Below are positions 8,366 through 17,890 of a stretch of 36,726 nucleotides of DNA, one piece after another. The position numbers and the translations under genes are program-made. Source of the stretch: UBA4064 sp050179135 (lineage in GTDB: Bacteria; Desulfobacterota; Desulfobacteria; Desulfobacterales; Desulfatirhabdiaceae); assembly GCA_050179135.1 (NCBI GenBank), contig JBFXFK010000032.1, positions 1 through 36,726 of the forward strand, read 5' to 3'. The notes under the pieces are model-generated. The model worked only from the letters and a program-made list of their open reading frames with translations, was not told where the DNA came from and searched no databases. Position 1 is the first letter of the stretch. Each line of letters opens with the position of its first letter.

Positions 8366-9454
8366 TTATCCCCCGTCACGCATCACGACTTTCAGGACGT
8401 CTGCAAATCGTTCATTCTCGTGGGCCATCTTCAGGGAAACACGAATATAGCGATCCGAAAGTCCGATGAAATTGGCGCAGTTGCGGATCAGAATGCGATG
8501 CTGAATCAGTTTGTTCAGGATATCGGGCGCCTTGTATTCGCCGGAAAGTTTTCCCAGAATAAATGAGGCCTGGCCATGAAACAGCGTCAGGTCGGAAATA
8601 CCGGAAAGCCGCTGATGAAACGCGTGGCGTTCATCTTTCAGAAAAATTCGGGACTGTTCGATAAACCGGAGGGCCGCATCGCGATGGGACAGAATATGCA
8701 ACACGCCGGCCTGAGCCAGACTGTTGACACTCCAGGGAAGCATATATCGCCGGATGGAATCGATCAGGGAGATATTGCCGGAAACCACAAATCCAATCCG
8801 GAGGCCCGGGATTCTGAAGATTTTGGACATGGAATTCAGGACCACGACATTGGGCAAACCGGTCTGAACCAGGCTTTCGGTGTCCCCGTTTTCCACAAAC
8901 GGCAGATAGGATTCATCAACCACCACCAGAATGTCGGGATGTCTTCTGGAGAAGTCTTTGATCCGGTTTCCGGGGATCAGAACCCCGGTGGGATTGTTGG
9001 GATTGCAGATAAAAACGGCATCCGAACCGGTTGCCAGCCTATCAAATGTGGCATCATCCGGAACAAACCCGTTTTCAGGATCTGATGATATGACAGCAAA
9101 GGGAACCCGGTGCATGGCGCAGGCATCGGCATAGTCTGAATAGGTCGGTCCAAGGATTTTGACATTTTTGAAACCAAGCGCCAGGGGAAGATTATAAATC
9201 AGTTGCGTGGAACCGTTTCCGGCCAGCACTCGGGATGGATCAATATCATAAAAATGGGCAAACCGGGATATCAGGGTGGCGGCATCGGCTTCCGGCAGAT
9301 TGGCAATCTGATGAATCTGGCTGCACAAAAAGTCTTCCACGCCCGGGATGGGCCCGAGCGGATTGACATTGCTGCTCATATCCAGAATATCCTCCGGCGG
9401 GCATTTCAGTACACCCGCCCATTCATGAATGTTACCCCCATGCCCGGAAATCAT
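8366..9454 (-). CDS. cobD: Threonine-phosphate decarboxylase (CobD), PLP-dependent
   Basis: 362 aa, class-I aminotransferase fold. The N-terminal HGGN motif (residues 5-8), NPNNPTG (151-157), D180/Y183 and the Schiff-base lysine K211 (SMSKIFRIPGLRIGF) are present. Histidinol-phosphate aminotransferase is the close relative, but the HGGN start and the position directly behind cobQ-cobU-cobS favour CobD, which makes (R)-1-amino-2-propanol O-2-phosphate for the cobalamin side arm. Its ATG overlaps the cobS stop as ATGA, and GGAGG lies inside the end of cobS, so translation is coupled. Confidence 0.88.
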   Translation of the reverse strand: MISGHGGNIHEWAGVLKCPPEDILDMSSNVNPLGPIPGVEDFLCSQIHQIANLPEADAATLISRFAHFYDIDPSRVLAGNGSTQLIYNLPLALGFKNVKILGPTYSDYADACAMHRVPFAVISSDPENGFVPDDATFDRLATGSDAVFICNPNNPTGVLIPGNRIKDFSRRHPDILVVVDESYLPFVENGDTESLVQTGLPNVVVLNSMSKIFRIPGLRIGFVVSGNISLIDSIRRYMLPWSVNSLAQAGVLHILSHRDAALRFIEQSRIFLKDERHAFHQRLSGISDLTLFHGQASFILGKLSGEYKAPDILNKLIQHRILIRNCANFIGLSDRYIRVSLKMAHENERFADVLKVVMRDGG

Positions 9455-10176
9455 AGAATTCCTCCTGCAGAAATCGTCAGAAACAAAACAGCTTCAATCA
9501 TCTCGGTGATTGCCCCCATCATGTCTCCGGTGATACACCCCATGCGTTTTTTATACCAGAAAAGAAGGGTCCTCAGGATCAGAAAAAACATCCCCATCAT
9601 GACAATGCCGGCCAAACCCAGAAAAAATGATCCGCCGATCGGAATCAGAAGCCAGACAAATGCGGACAATGGCAGACTGTTTCCAAAAAACGCAAGGCCG
9701 GTTCCCGTGCTCCGGCCATACGGGAGCATTTTCATGCCAAACAGAATACCGGCTCTGGCATAGGCCGGAATCAGAATCAGGGCAAGACTCCGCTCGGGTC
9801 CCATATGGGCCAGTCCGGCCCATTTGAGTAAAATGCAGGCAATCAGTGCACACGCGCCCATGACACCGATCCGGCTGTCTTTCATGATTTCCAGTGCCCG
9901 CTCTCTGCTGCGATGCCCCAGAAGTCCATCCGCCGTATCGGCCAGTCCGTCGAGATGAAATGCACCGGTAATGCCCATCAGAAATACCACGTCAATGGCT
10001 GCTGCAGCCGGTCCCGGCCATATCCGGATCGCCAGTGCGTCAACAATGGACAGGAGTGCTCCGACAATCAGACCGACAACCGGAAAAAAGGGAATCATTT
10101 TTGCGGTATCGAATTCTGTTGATCCCCGGATCGGAAGAATGGTCAGAAATGCCAGGGCCGATGTCAGATGTTTCAT
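9451..10176 (-). CDS. cobS: Adenosylcobinamide-GDP ribazoletransferase (cobalamin synthase)
   Basis: 241 aa membrane protein with several hydrophobic segments and the family signature GAFHLDGLADTADGLLG near residue 70-85, plus DSRIGVMG. CobS joins alpha-ribazole to adenosylcobinamide-GDP in the last steps of cobalamin assembly. The start at 10176 forms an ATGA overlap with the cobU stop, which fits better than a longer frame beginning at 10224 inside cobU. It also overlaps cobD by 4 bases. Confidence 0.93.
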   Translation of the reverse strand: MKHLTSALAFLTILPIRGSTEFDTAKMIPFFPVVGLIVGALLSIVDALAIRIWPGPAAAAIDVVFLMGITGAFHLDGLADTADGLLGHRSRERALEIMKDSRIGVMGACALIACILLKWAGLAHMGPERSLALILIPAYARAGILFGMKMLPYGRSTGTGLAFFGNSLPLSAFVWLLIPIGGSFFLGLAGIVMMGMFFLILRTLLFWYKKRMGCITGDMMGAITEMIEAVLFLTISAGGIL

Positions 10177-10697
10177 GAAGGGACCTGTGTTTTGATGACA
10201 ACCGGAATTCCGGCCACCATCCATACAACGGTTTGGGCCGAGAGCGCCATATGCTGATTGATCAGTCCAACCGCATCCCGAAACGCCCTGGCCAGCGCAT
10301 TTTCCGGAACGATGCCCAGGCCGGTTTCACCCGATACCAGAATGATCGGGCAGCCCGTTTCTGTCAGGCATTGGGTCAGGGAATTGATTTCAGACTGAAT
10401 ATTTCGATCTTCAGCCATCAGGTTGCTGGTCCAGAGCGTCAGGCAATCGACAAGAATGACACCGGCGGTGCTTTTTTCCCGGTGAATGGCGCCGACCAGA
10501 TCAACCGGGGTCTCGACCGTGATCCATGCCGGTGATCGTTCCGTCTGATGATTGCGGACCCGCATTTTCATCTCATCGTCGGCCGGGATACAGGTCGCCA
10601 TGAATATCCGCCGATCTGCAGGAATGGCCTCGGCCAGATTCAGGGCATGACGGCTTTTGCCGCTTCGGCATCCGCCAATGACCAGTGTTACAGGCAT
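10173..10697 (-). CDS. cobU: Adenosylcobinamide kinase / adenosylcobinamide-phosphate guanylyltransferase
   Basis: 174 aa. P-loop GGCRSGKSR at residues 8-16, the HQTERSPAWITVETP motif (with the guanylylated-His region), ILVDCLTLW, and a C-terminal GLGIVPENALARAFRDAVGLINQ block match CobU/CobP. It phosphorylates adenosylcobinamide and then activates it with GTP, giving the substrate of CobS. The ATG at 10697 lies within the end of cobQ (10-base overlap) with AGGAG just upstream. Confidence 0.94.
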   Translation of the reverse strand: MPVTLVIGGCRSGKSRHALNLAEAIPADRRIFMATCIPADDEMKMRVRNHQTERSPAWITVETPVDLVGAIHREKSTAGVILVDCLTLWTSNLMAEDRNIQSEINSLTQCLTETGCPIILVSGETGLGIVPENALARAFRDAVGLINQHMALSAQTVVWMVAGIPVVIKTQVPS

Positions 10698-12190
10698 AAC
10701 CGGGTCTCCTTTTTCAGCTTGTCCATATCCACATACCGTTTCAGGTGGTCTGCCAGAAGATCATAGGCGCGATCTCTGGCAGAGGGGCCGTGAATAACGG
10801 ATGCCATGAGATCCGGGAGGCCAATCCGGCCCAGCCACTTCCGGGTGATTTGGGGCTCGTCAAAAAATCCATGCAGATAATGGCCCATAATCCGGCTGTT
10901 TTCAGAAATACAGCCATCCGTATCCGTGCATGCGAATCCGTTTCTGGCAGTCACGGTCAGGGCAAACCGGTCCGATTCGAGCAGTTGGGTCTGTCCCATG
11001 TGAATTTCATATCCGCTTCCGGGAGCATCTTCCCAGAAAAACCGGGTTCGGGTGGTGATTTTGGGGGAGCACAGCACGGTTTCGACCGGAAGCAGATCAA
11101 GCCCGGCGCTGCTTCCGGGAATCGCTTCGACGCCATCCGGATCATGAACCCGGCGACCCAGCATCTGATAGCCGCCGCATATCCCCAGAACAGCGCCGCC
11201 ATTTTGTGCATACTGTTTGATCCGGTCTGCCCAGGTCACATCAAACAGCCATTTCAGATCCGAACGGGTATTTTTTGAACCGGGAAGGATGACCGCCTGA
11301 AATGATGATAGATCCTGGGGGATTTCAAGAAAGCTGACTTTCAGTCCGGGTATGGCCTGCAGCGGGTCCACATCGGTGAAATTGGAAATATGCGGAAGCC
11401 GGATGACGGCGATTTGAGGTGAACCGGTGTCCGGCCTCCCGGCAATGCCCGGATTTTCAATGACAACAGAGTCTTCGGCTTCGATCTGGAAATGATCGAA
11501 CCAGGGCAGGACACCGAATACCGGTTTTTGGGTGTGTTGTTCAATCCAGCAAACCCCATCCCGGAACAGATCGATATCGCCCCGAAACCGGTTGATGATG
11601 AAACCGGCGATGCGGTCCTGACAGGGCTTGGGAATACAGGCCAGTGTCCCGATCAGTTGGGCAAAAATGCCCCCGCGATGGATATCGCCAACCAGAACGA
11701 CAGGGGCATCGGAATAGGCCGCCATATTGAAATTGACGATATCGTTGTCCATCAGGTTGACTTCGGCGCATGACCCGGCGCCTTCCAGAATGACCAGATC
11801 ATATTCTGTTCTCAGCCGGTCAAGGGCCTGACATGCCGTTGAAAACAGATTTTCCTTGTATTGATGGTAGTCCCTGGCGCTGGATGAGGCAATGGCTTTT
11901 CCCAAAACCACGACCTGGGCGCCCACATCGCTGGTCGGTTTCAGCAGTACCGGATTCATGTCAACATGGGGAGCAATTCGGGATGCCTCGGCCTGAACGA
12001 CCTGAGCCCGGCCCATTTCCAGGCCATCGGGTGTAACTCCGGAATTGTTTGACATGTTCTGCGCCTTGTATGGCGCAACCCGTATGCCCAGATTGGAGAA
12101 AAACCGGCACAGTGCGGTGACCACAATACTTTTTCCCACATCGGACCCGGTTCCCAGAACCGCCAGACACGGTGCTTTCCGGATTGTCAT
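10688..12190 (-). CDS. cobQ: Cobyric acid synthase (glutamine-dependent)
   Basis: 500 aa, full length for CobQ/CbiP. The N-terminal ATP-binding domain starts GTGSDVGKS (residues 13-21), followed by KAQNMSNNS and LEGAGSCAEVNL. The C-terminal class-I glutamine amidotransferase domain has the nucleophile C338 in GICGGYQMLG and the catalytic-type His in GHYLHGFFD. It amidates adenosylcobyrinic a,c-diamide at four side chains. It is the first gene of the cob set. AGGGAGGG lies upstream of the ATG with somewhat long spacing. No B12-box or cobalamin riboswitch is visible in the 126 bases before it. Confidence 0.95.
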   Translation of the reverse strand: MTIRKAPCLAVLGTGSDVGKSIVVTALCRFFSNLGIRVAPYKAQNMSNNSGVTPDGLEMGRAQVVQAEASRIAPHVDMNPVLLKPTSDVGAQVVVLGKAIASSSARDYHQYKENLFSTACQALDRLRTEYDLVILEGAGSCAEVNLMDNDIVNFNMAAYSDAPVVLVGDIHRGGIFAQLIGTLACIPKPCQDRIAGFIINRFRGDIDLFRDGVCWIEQHTQKPVFGVLPWFDHFQIEAEDSVVIENPGIAGRPDTGSPQIAVIRLPHISNFTDVDPLQAIPGLKVSFLEIPQDLSSFQAVILPGSKNTRSDLKWLFDVTWADRIKQYAQNGGAVLGICGGYQMLGRRVHDPDGVEAIPGSSAGLDLLPVETVLCSPKITTRTRFFWEDAPGSGYEIHMGQTQLLESDRFALTVTARNGFACTDTDGCISENSRIMGHYLHGFFDEPQITRKWLGRIGLPDLMASVIHGPSARDRAYDLLADHLKRYVDMDKLKKETRLCL

Positions 12191-12266
12191 GATGAATTGA
12201 TTCCCTCCCTGCTGCCTTGCGAAATTAATTTTCTGAAAGTCTATGTGGATGTGACGATATTGGTTA

Positions 12267-12297
12267 ATCCGGGGGATTCTGGCATATCAGCCCGGAT
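12267..12297 (-). other. Weak hairpin between methyltransferase and cobQ
   Basis: ATCCGGG (12267-12273) and CCCGGAT (12291-12297) can pair as a 7-bp stem with a 17-base loop. No T tract follows on either strand, so it is at best a weak transcription stop or an RNA-stability structure. Confidence 0.3.
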
Positions 12298-12316
12298 AAC
12301 TCAATAATGAATTCCG

Positions 12317-12928
12317 CTACGCCCGTTTCAGGACCCCCAATGTTTTGGTCATGTCACATTCGGTATAACCGGCATCCGCGCACGCCCGGGTATAAACCCG
12401 CCAGGGCGCCAGCCCCCCTTTGGCCGGATCGGTAAAGATATCATGAAAGACCAGATACCCGCCAGGCATGACATGCCGTGACCAGAGGGTGTAATCCGCC
12501 AGCACGGATTCATAGGCGTGACCGCCGTCTATAAACACCATGCCAAGCGGCGTTGTCCAGTCCCGGGCCACGGTTTTGGAATCGGAGACAATGGGAACCA
12601 CGGTTTCTTCAAGACCCGCCAGGGTGATGGTTTGTCTGAAATGCCGAAATGTGTCGATTTTCAACGTGACCGGGTCCATCAGGCCCGGATCGAAATATTC
12701 TTCGCCGGGCTGCTGCTCTTCAGATCCCCGATGATGATCGATTGAATAAAGGGTGTTGTTGTTGGATCGGCATGCAAATCCGATATACAGGGCGGATTTG
12801 CCGCAGTATGATCCGATTTCCAGGCAGGGCCCCCGTGTGGATGCCTCACAGGCCAGGCTGTAAAGACGCATGCCTTCTTCCGGGTCCATGAATCCTTTCA
12901 CAGAACAGATGATTTCTTCACTCAGCAT
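12317..12928 (-). CDS. Class I SAM-dependent methyltransferase (Methyltransf_24-like)
   Basis: 203 aa. Motif I appears as CLEIGSYCGKSA (residues 35-46), an SAM-ribose-binding acidic residue in YSIDHH, and the typical MVFIDGGHAYES (129-140) followed by PGGYLVFHDIF. This pattern is that of the Methyltransf_24 / cephalosporin-hydroxylase-like group, many of which modify sugars or small molecules; the substrate is unknown. It follows ftsK by 30 bases on the same strand, with GGAG about 12 bases before the ATG. Confidence 0.85.
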   Translation of the reverse strand: MLSEEIICSVKGFMDPEEGMRLYSLACEASTRGPCLEIGSYCGKSALYIGFACRSNNNTLYSIDHHRGSEEQQPGEEYFDPGLMDPVTLKIDTFRHFRQTITLAGLEETVVPIVSDSKTVARDWTTPLGMVFIDGGHAYESVLADYTLWSRHVMPGGYLVFHDIFTDPAKGGLAPWRVYTRACADAGYTECDMTKTLGVLKRA

Positions 12929-12958
12929 AAACGCCGGTTCTCCATTTTCATATTTTTA

Positions 12959-15118
12959 TCAATCCTCATATCCCCGTACCAGCACCTCACGCGGTTTCAC
13001 GCCATCCGATGGCCCGACAACGCCTTCTTTTTCCATCATTTCAATGATCCGGGCAGCCCGGTTGTATCCGATTCTCAGATGCCGCTGAACCATGGAGATG
13101 GAGGCCTGACGGGTTTTGGTAACCAGCGCCACCGCATCGTCATAGCGCTCGTCATGGACTTCGGCTTCGGCCTCTTCCGGTTCGTCCTCATGGGCTTCGG
13201 TTACCTGTTCAATATATTCCGGCGGCTTTTGCAGTTTTAAAAATTCGGTGATTCGTCCGACCTCGTCTTCCGAAATATAGGCCCCGTGAATCCGCTGAAG
13301 TTTGGCTGTCCCCGGCGGCAACAGAAGCATATCCCCGTTTCCGAGAAGATTTTCTGCCCCGTTGGAATCGATGATTGTTCTGGAATCGGTACGGGAAGAC
13401 ACCTGAAAGGTCAGCCGGGTCGGGAAATTGGCTTTGATGATGCCGGTCAGAACATCCACGGAAGGTCGTTGCGTGGCCAGAATCAGATGGATTCCAGACG
13501 CCCGCGCCATCTGGGCCAGACGGGTGAGGGCCACTTCCACATCCCGGGAGGCCACCATCATGAGATCGGCCAGTTCATCGATGATGATTACAATAAAGGG
13601 CAGGCGGTCCGGGCGGGGTTTTTCCGGGTCCGGTTTCTGCTTCAGAATTTTCTGATTGAACTGGGAAATATTGCGGCATTTGGTTTCCGACAGCAGCTCG
13701 TACCGTCTTTCCATTTCCTTGACGGCCCAGAAAAGGGCATTGGTGGCCTTTTTAACATCTGTCACAACCGGTGTGATCAGATGCGGAATGCCGTCATAAT
13801 GGGTCAGTTCGATTCGTTTGGGATCGATCATGATCAGTTTGACCTGATCCGGCATGGATTTATACAGCAGGCTGCAAATCATGGCATTCAGTCCCACGCT
13901 TTTTCCGGTACCGGTGGCGCCGGCGATCAGCAGGTGAGGCATGCGCTCCAGTTCCGCAACAACGGGATTTCCGACAATATCTTTTCCCAGACACAGGGTC
14001 AGACAGGATTTGGCTTTTTCAAAAACAGGTGATGATACAATTTCCTTGAAATGAACAATCTGCCGGGTGATATTCGGGATTTCAATGCCAATGACCGCTT
14101 TGCCGGGAATGGGCGCCACAATCCGGATGCTCATGGCCTTGAGCGCCAAAGCCAGATCATCAGACAGGTTGACGACGCGATTGATTTTAATTCCCGGAGC
14201 CGGCTCGTATTCAAATGTGGTGATGACAGGGCCCGGGGTGATAGCCGTAACCTTGCCCTTGACGCCAAAATCGGACAGTTTGTTTTCCAGAAGTTGGGAC
14301 TGGGCAATCAGGCGTGCATTGTCTTCCTGAATGGGCTGGCTGTCCGGATCATCCAGAAATTCAAGACCCGGAAGCCGGAACCCGGTTTCATCGGTCTGGA
14401 CCGTTGACGGGTCAGGCGCAGATTCGGTTGGCGTTTCGGGAACAATTGCAGGCCGGATTGGCGGAACATCAATTTCCGCCACGGGTCCGGGATCTTTGGG
14501 GCGGCGTCTGGCCGGTTTGCGCGAAAAGGCGGGCGGATCAGGGGCTATTGAGGCTGCATACGGCTTTTCGGGCCTGGCAAAGAGATTTCTGCCGGTCAGA
14601 ATAGTGTGATAAGATCCCAGCAGCATGCGCTTCAGGGTCAGTCCGGTTGAAAGCAGAATGCCGATCAGACCCAGAACGGCCAATACAATCAGGGTTCCGG
14701 GCAGGCCGGTGTAATACAGGAGAAATACCGAGATGTGGACCCCTGCCAGTCCGCCGGGGGTGGCATAGAAATGGCCCGACGGAATCGAAGAATGGTCAAA
14801 AATGGTCATGATGCTGCTGGTTGTCAGAACCAGAAAGGCGCCACCCAGAAAAATTCGTCCAAAAACCGAAACAGGGGAGGACCGGAAAAGCTGAATGGAA
14901 AACAGGCTGAGGGCAACCGGAATCCAGAAAACGCCTTTTCCGAACAGTCCGTACAACAGGCCGGATATGTGCGCGCCAATCAGTCCAAAGAGGTTATGAA
15001 CCGGTCCGGACCGGCCAGGGTGAAAAACAGATGGATCATCGATGTGAAATGACAACAGGCTGACGGCGATACAAACGATGACAAAAACTGAAAAAATACC
15101 AAGGAGTTCCTTGCGCAT
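12959..15118 (-). CDS. ftsK: DNA translocase FtsK/SpoIIIE
   Basis: 719 aa. Four membrane segments lie in about residues 5-160, followed by a short Pro/Ala-rich linker (about 185-265), the alpha/beta motor domain with Walker A AGATGTGKS (399-407) and Walker B-type IIIDELADLMM, and a C-terminal gamma winged helix (about 650-711: SISMVQRHLRIGYNRAARIIEMME) that reads KOPS-type DNA sites. The short linker makes it SpoIIIE-sized. It pumps chromosome ends through the closing septum so that dimers can be resolved. It starts 22 bases after rnj. Confidence 0.96.
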   Translation of the reverse strand: MRKELLGIFSVFVIVCIAVSLLSFHIDDPSVFHPGRSGPVHNLFGLIGAHISGLLYGLFGKGVFWIPVALSLFSIQLFRSSPVSVFGRIFLGGAFLVLTTSSIMTIFDHSSIPSGHFYATPGGLAGVHISVFLLYYTGLPGTLIVLAVLGLIGILLSTGLTLKRMLLGSYHTILTGRNLFARPEKPYAASIAPDPPAFSRKPARRRPKDPGPVAEIDVPPIRPAIVPETPTESAPDPSTVQTDETGFRLPGLEFLDDPDSQPIQEDNARLIAQSQLLENKLSDFGVKGKVTAITPGPVITTFEYEPAPGIKINRVVNLSDDLALALKAMSIRIVAPIPGKAVIGIEIPNITRQIVHFKEIVSSPVFEKAKSCLTLCLGKDIVGNPVVAELERMPHLLIAGATGTGKSVGLNAMICSLLYKSMPDQVKLIMIDPKRIELTHYDGIPHLITPVVTDVKKATNALFWAVKEMERRYELLSETKCRNISQFNQKILKQKPDPEKPRPDRLPFIVIIIDELADLMMVASRDVEVALTRLAQMARASGIHLILATQRPSVDVLTGIIKANFPTRLTFQVSSRTDSRTIIDSNGAENLLGNGDMLLLPPGTAKLQRIHGAYISEDEVGRITEFLKLQKPPEYIEQVTEAHEDEPEEAEAEVHDERYDDAVALVTKTRQASISMVQRHLRIGYNRAARIIEMMEKEGVVGPSDGVKPREVLVRGYED

Positions 15119-15140
15119 GATGGGTGTCGGTCTTTAAGCT

Positions 15141-16793
15141 TTAGATTTCCAGGATAAACGGCAGAATGACCGGATGGCGGTCAATGGCAAAATCAAAATA
15201 TTTCTTCAGGGCTGTGCTGATGCGGGATTTGATTTTTTCCAACCGGCCCGGAACCTCGGGCGGCAGGTCTTCAACCACTTCCAGTATCACACATTTGGCA
15301 TCTTCCAGGAGATGACCGGACTGGTTTTCAAAGATGAATCCGCGTGAGAACAGTTCCGGGCCATACAGGATGATACCGGTTTCCTCGTCAAAAGCGAGGG
15401 TGACGCCAACAAATCCGTCTTCGGACAAAAGCCGTCTTTCCTTCAGAATGCTTTTGCCAACATCCCCAATGCCTTTCCCGTCCACCAGAACCCGTCCGGT
15501 AATGACCCGTTCCTGAATAACGGCCTGGTGTTCATCCATCATGATGGGCTGACCGTTTTCGATCAGAAAAATCCGGTCCGGCGGGATTCCCATCCGGCGG
15601 GCCAGACGGGCATGAAGCACCAGATGCCGGTATTCGCCATGAATGGGAATGAAATACCGGGGACGGGTCAACTGAATCATCAGCTTGAGTTCTTCCTGAA
15701 AGGCATGGCCGGAGACATGGATATCGGAAATTTTTTCATAGATGACATTGGCGCCTTTCCGGAACAGGTTGTTGATAATTCTGGCAATGGCCTGCTCATT
15801 GCCCGGGATGAACTTGGAGGAGAGGATAACCGTGTCATCAGGCTGGATTTTAATGTATTTATGGATGCCGCCGGCCATTCGGGCAAGGGCGGACATGGGT
15901 TCTCCCTGGCTGCCTGTTGTAATGATAACGAGCTGATCGTCCGGATATTCCGGCAACTGGTTGATCCGGATTTCCATGCCATCGGGCATATGGAGATATC
16001 CCAGGAATTTGGCAATATGAACACTGGTCTCGATGCTTTTTCCATTGAAGACCACTTTTCGGCCCAGCGTTTCGGCAATATCCACGATCTGCTGAATCCG
16101 GGTGATGCTGGATGCAAACAGGGCGACAATCACCCGGCCCATGGAGTGGCTGGCAATCCCCTTCAGATTATCACCAATATCCGAATCCGACAGGGTGTAG
16201 CCTTCCTTCTCGACATTGGTGGAGTCGGAAAGAAGCGCCAGAACGCCCAGATGTCCAAAATGGGCAAACCGGTTGATATCGGTCATCATGCCCGGCGCCG
16301 ATGTATAACTGATTTTGAAATCACCGGTGTGAATCACGATACCGGCCGGACATTGAATGGCCAGGGCAACACCATCCACCACACTGTGATTGACCCGGAT
16401 GAATTCAATCACAAAGTGGCCCAGGGTCAGTGAATCACCCGCCCGTACGGTCTGCAGGGTCACGTGTTGAAGGATGCCGAATTCTTCCAGTTTATAACGC
16501 ACCATTCCCAGGGTAAATGGTGTTCCAAACACGGGCGCCTGGATCTCACGCAGGATACAGGGCAGCGCACCAATATGATCTTCATGGGCGTGGGTCAGGA
16601 CAATGCCCTGGATTTTTGAGTGGTTTTCTTTCAGCCAGGTGATATTGGGAATGACAAAATCCACGCCCAGCATGGAATCTTCCGGAAACATCAATCCGGC
16701 ATCGACCACAATGAGGGACCCGTCATATTCAAAGGCCATCATGTTGAGGCCAATTTCACCCAGGCCCCCCAGCGGGGTGATGGACAGCTTCAC
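15141..16793 (-). CDS. rnj: Ribonuclease J
   Basis: 550 aa metallo-beta-lactamase/beta-CASP nuclease. Zinc ligands are in HAHEDHIG (68-75), RVNHSVVDG (H136) and HTGDFK (D158); beta-CASP motifs include LLSDSTNVE, TTGSQGEP, VHVSGHA-like IHVSGHA and PIHGEYRHL. It degrades and matures RNA with 5'-exonuclease and endonuclease activity. The start codon is GTG at 16793, overlapping the plsC stop as GTGA, with GGCGGGG just before it. Tight coupling to plsC and proximity to ftsK suggest one housekeeping transcript. Confidence 0.95.
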   Translation of the reverse strand: MKLSITPLGGLGEIGLNMMAFEYDGSLIVVDAGLMFPEDSMLGVDFVIPNITWLKENHSKIQGIVLTHAHEDHIGALPCILREIQAPVFGTPFTLGMVRYKLEEFGILQHVTLQTVRAGDSLTLGHFVIEFIRVNHSVVDGVALAIQCPAGIVIHTGDFKISYTSAPGMMTDINRFAHFGHLGVLALLSDSTNVEKEGYTLSDSDIGDNLKGIASHSMGRVIVALFASSITRIQQIVDIAETLGRKVVFNGKSIETSVHIAKFLGYLHMPDGMEIRINQLPEYPDDQLVIITTGSQGEPMSALARMAGGIHKYIKIQPDDTVILSSKFIPGNEQAIARIINNLFRKGANVIYEKISDIHVSGHAFQEELKLMIQLTRPRYFIPIHGEYRHLVLHARLARRMGIPPDRIFLIENGQPIMMDEHQAVIQERVITGRVLVDGKGIGDVGKSILKERRLLSEDGFVGVTLAFDEETGIILYGPELFSRGFIFENQSGHLLEDAKCVILEVVEDLPPEVPGRLEKIKSRISTALKKYFDFAIDRHPVILPFILEI

Positions 16794-17533
16794 AGCCCCG
16801 CCTTTTTACCCGATTCAAACGCATTCATCATGATGGCTCTCAGTCTTTCAATCAACTGATCCTTTTGGGGAAGGGTATATTCCGATGTCTGGATGGGCTC
16901 AAGAATTTCGAGAAGGACATTTCCGGGCCGAATCATCAAACCGTTTTTGGACATGATTCGCCAGGTGCCATGGATAATGACCGGAACGATGGGCACACCG
17001 GACTTGATGGCCAGAACAAACCCACCTTTTTTAAAGTCATGGATGGTATAGTCCCTGCTTCGGGTGCCTTCCGGAAAAATCATCACGGATTTTCCGTTTC
17101 GAATGGCAATGGCAGCCTGTTCCAGGCTTTCAAACGCGGATTTACGGTTGGATCTGTCGATGCTGATATATCCGGCCCGCTTCATGGCATATCCAAACAG
17201 GGGGAATTTGAAAAGTTCGGCCTTGGCCAGCCAGCGAAACTGCACGGGCAGATGTGCCAGCAGAACCGGAATGTCAAAATTGCTGGTATGGTTGGGCATG
17301 AAAATATAAGGCCTGTCCGGATCGATATGGGACAGTCCGGTGATCTGAACCCGGGTCCGGCTGACAAACAGAATGGATCTTGCCCAGTATCGGGCGACAA
17401 TATGGGGCCAGATGCCTTTATGATCCAGAAATGAGGCCACAATGGTCACGGTCCCGAACACGATGATCGCCAGCACCACATACAGGATGATGCCGGTGGT
17501 TCGGATGAGCCAAGGCAGGTCAGACCACTTCAT
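16790..17533 (-). CDS. plsC: 1-acyl-sn-glycerol-3-phosphate acyltransferase
   Basis: 247 aa. One N-terminal membrane segment (about 12-36) precedes the acyltransferase motifs: NHTSNFD (H82...D87) and FPEGTRSR (153-160), then GVPIVPVIIHG. It makes phosphatidic acid from lysophosphatidic acid at the inner membrane. It overlaps the upstream small gene by ATGA and the downstream rnj by GTGA, so the three are probably translated together. Confidence 0.92.
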   Translation of the reverse strand: MKWSDLPWLIRTTGIILYVVLAIIVFGTVTIVASFLDHKGIWPHIVARYWARSILFVSRTRVQITGLSHIDPDRPYIFMPNHTSNFDIPVLLAHLPVQFRWLAKAELFKFPLFGYAMKRAGYISIDRSNRKSAFESLEQAAIAIRNGKSVMIFPEGTRSRDYTIHDFKKGGFVLAIKSGVPIVPVIIHGTWRIMSKNGLMIRPGNVLLEILEPIQTSEYTLPQKDQLIERLRAIMMNAFESGKKAGL

Positions 17534-17862
17534 ATCCGTATGCCAATGTCACTCAGCATGGCATCGATCCGGTCAATCAGCCAGTTCCGCTGTGTATCTG
17601 TGGCATATCCCATGCAGGCACATCGTATCTTCTGGCTGGATCGGGCCAGCAGTTCACAGGACAGGGCATCCGGATTCAGCTCCACTGCAAAATAATAGGG
17701 CTGACATGCGGCATGTTCGCGTTGAAGATCCGTCAGCAGATCCGGATCGATTTCAATCTGATAAATTCCCGGAAGTCCGGCCTGCGGGTATTCGGCGTCA
17801 AGATGGGTTTTCAGGGTGATGTAATCCTGAGGTCGAAGTTGGTCAATGACGTATTGTTTCAT
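17530..17862 (-). CDS. Conserved-looking unknown protein, 110 aa
   Basis: Not recognised. The protein is small and acidic, without a signal peptide or membrane segment, and mixes alpha/beta-type stretches (YQIEIDPDLL, PYYFAVELNPDALSCELLARSS). It has four cysteines but no CxxC pair. The gene is believed real because its stop overlaps the plsC start (ATGA), it lies between ftsB/TPR genes and plsC on the same strand with a 28-base gap, and no other long frame competes. No function is proposed. Confidence 0.7.
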   Translation of the reverse strand: MKQYVIDQLRPQDYITLKTHLDAEYPQAGLPGIYQIEIDPDLLTDLQREHAACQPYYFAVELNPDALSCELLARSSQKIRCACMGYATDTQRNWLIDRIDAMLSDIGIRI

Positions 17863-17890
17863 GGTGACTGATTATCACGATATGGATGGT

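Noticed and set aside
12191..12316. Cobalamin riboswitch before cobQ
   Set aside because: The space is too short and no GCCACTG-type B12 box is found on the minus strand.
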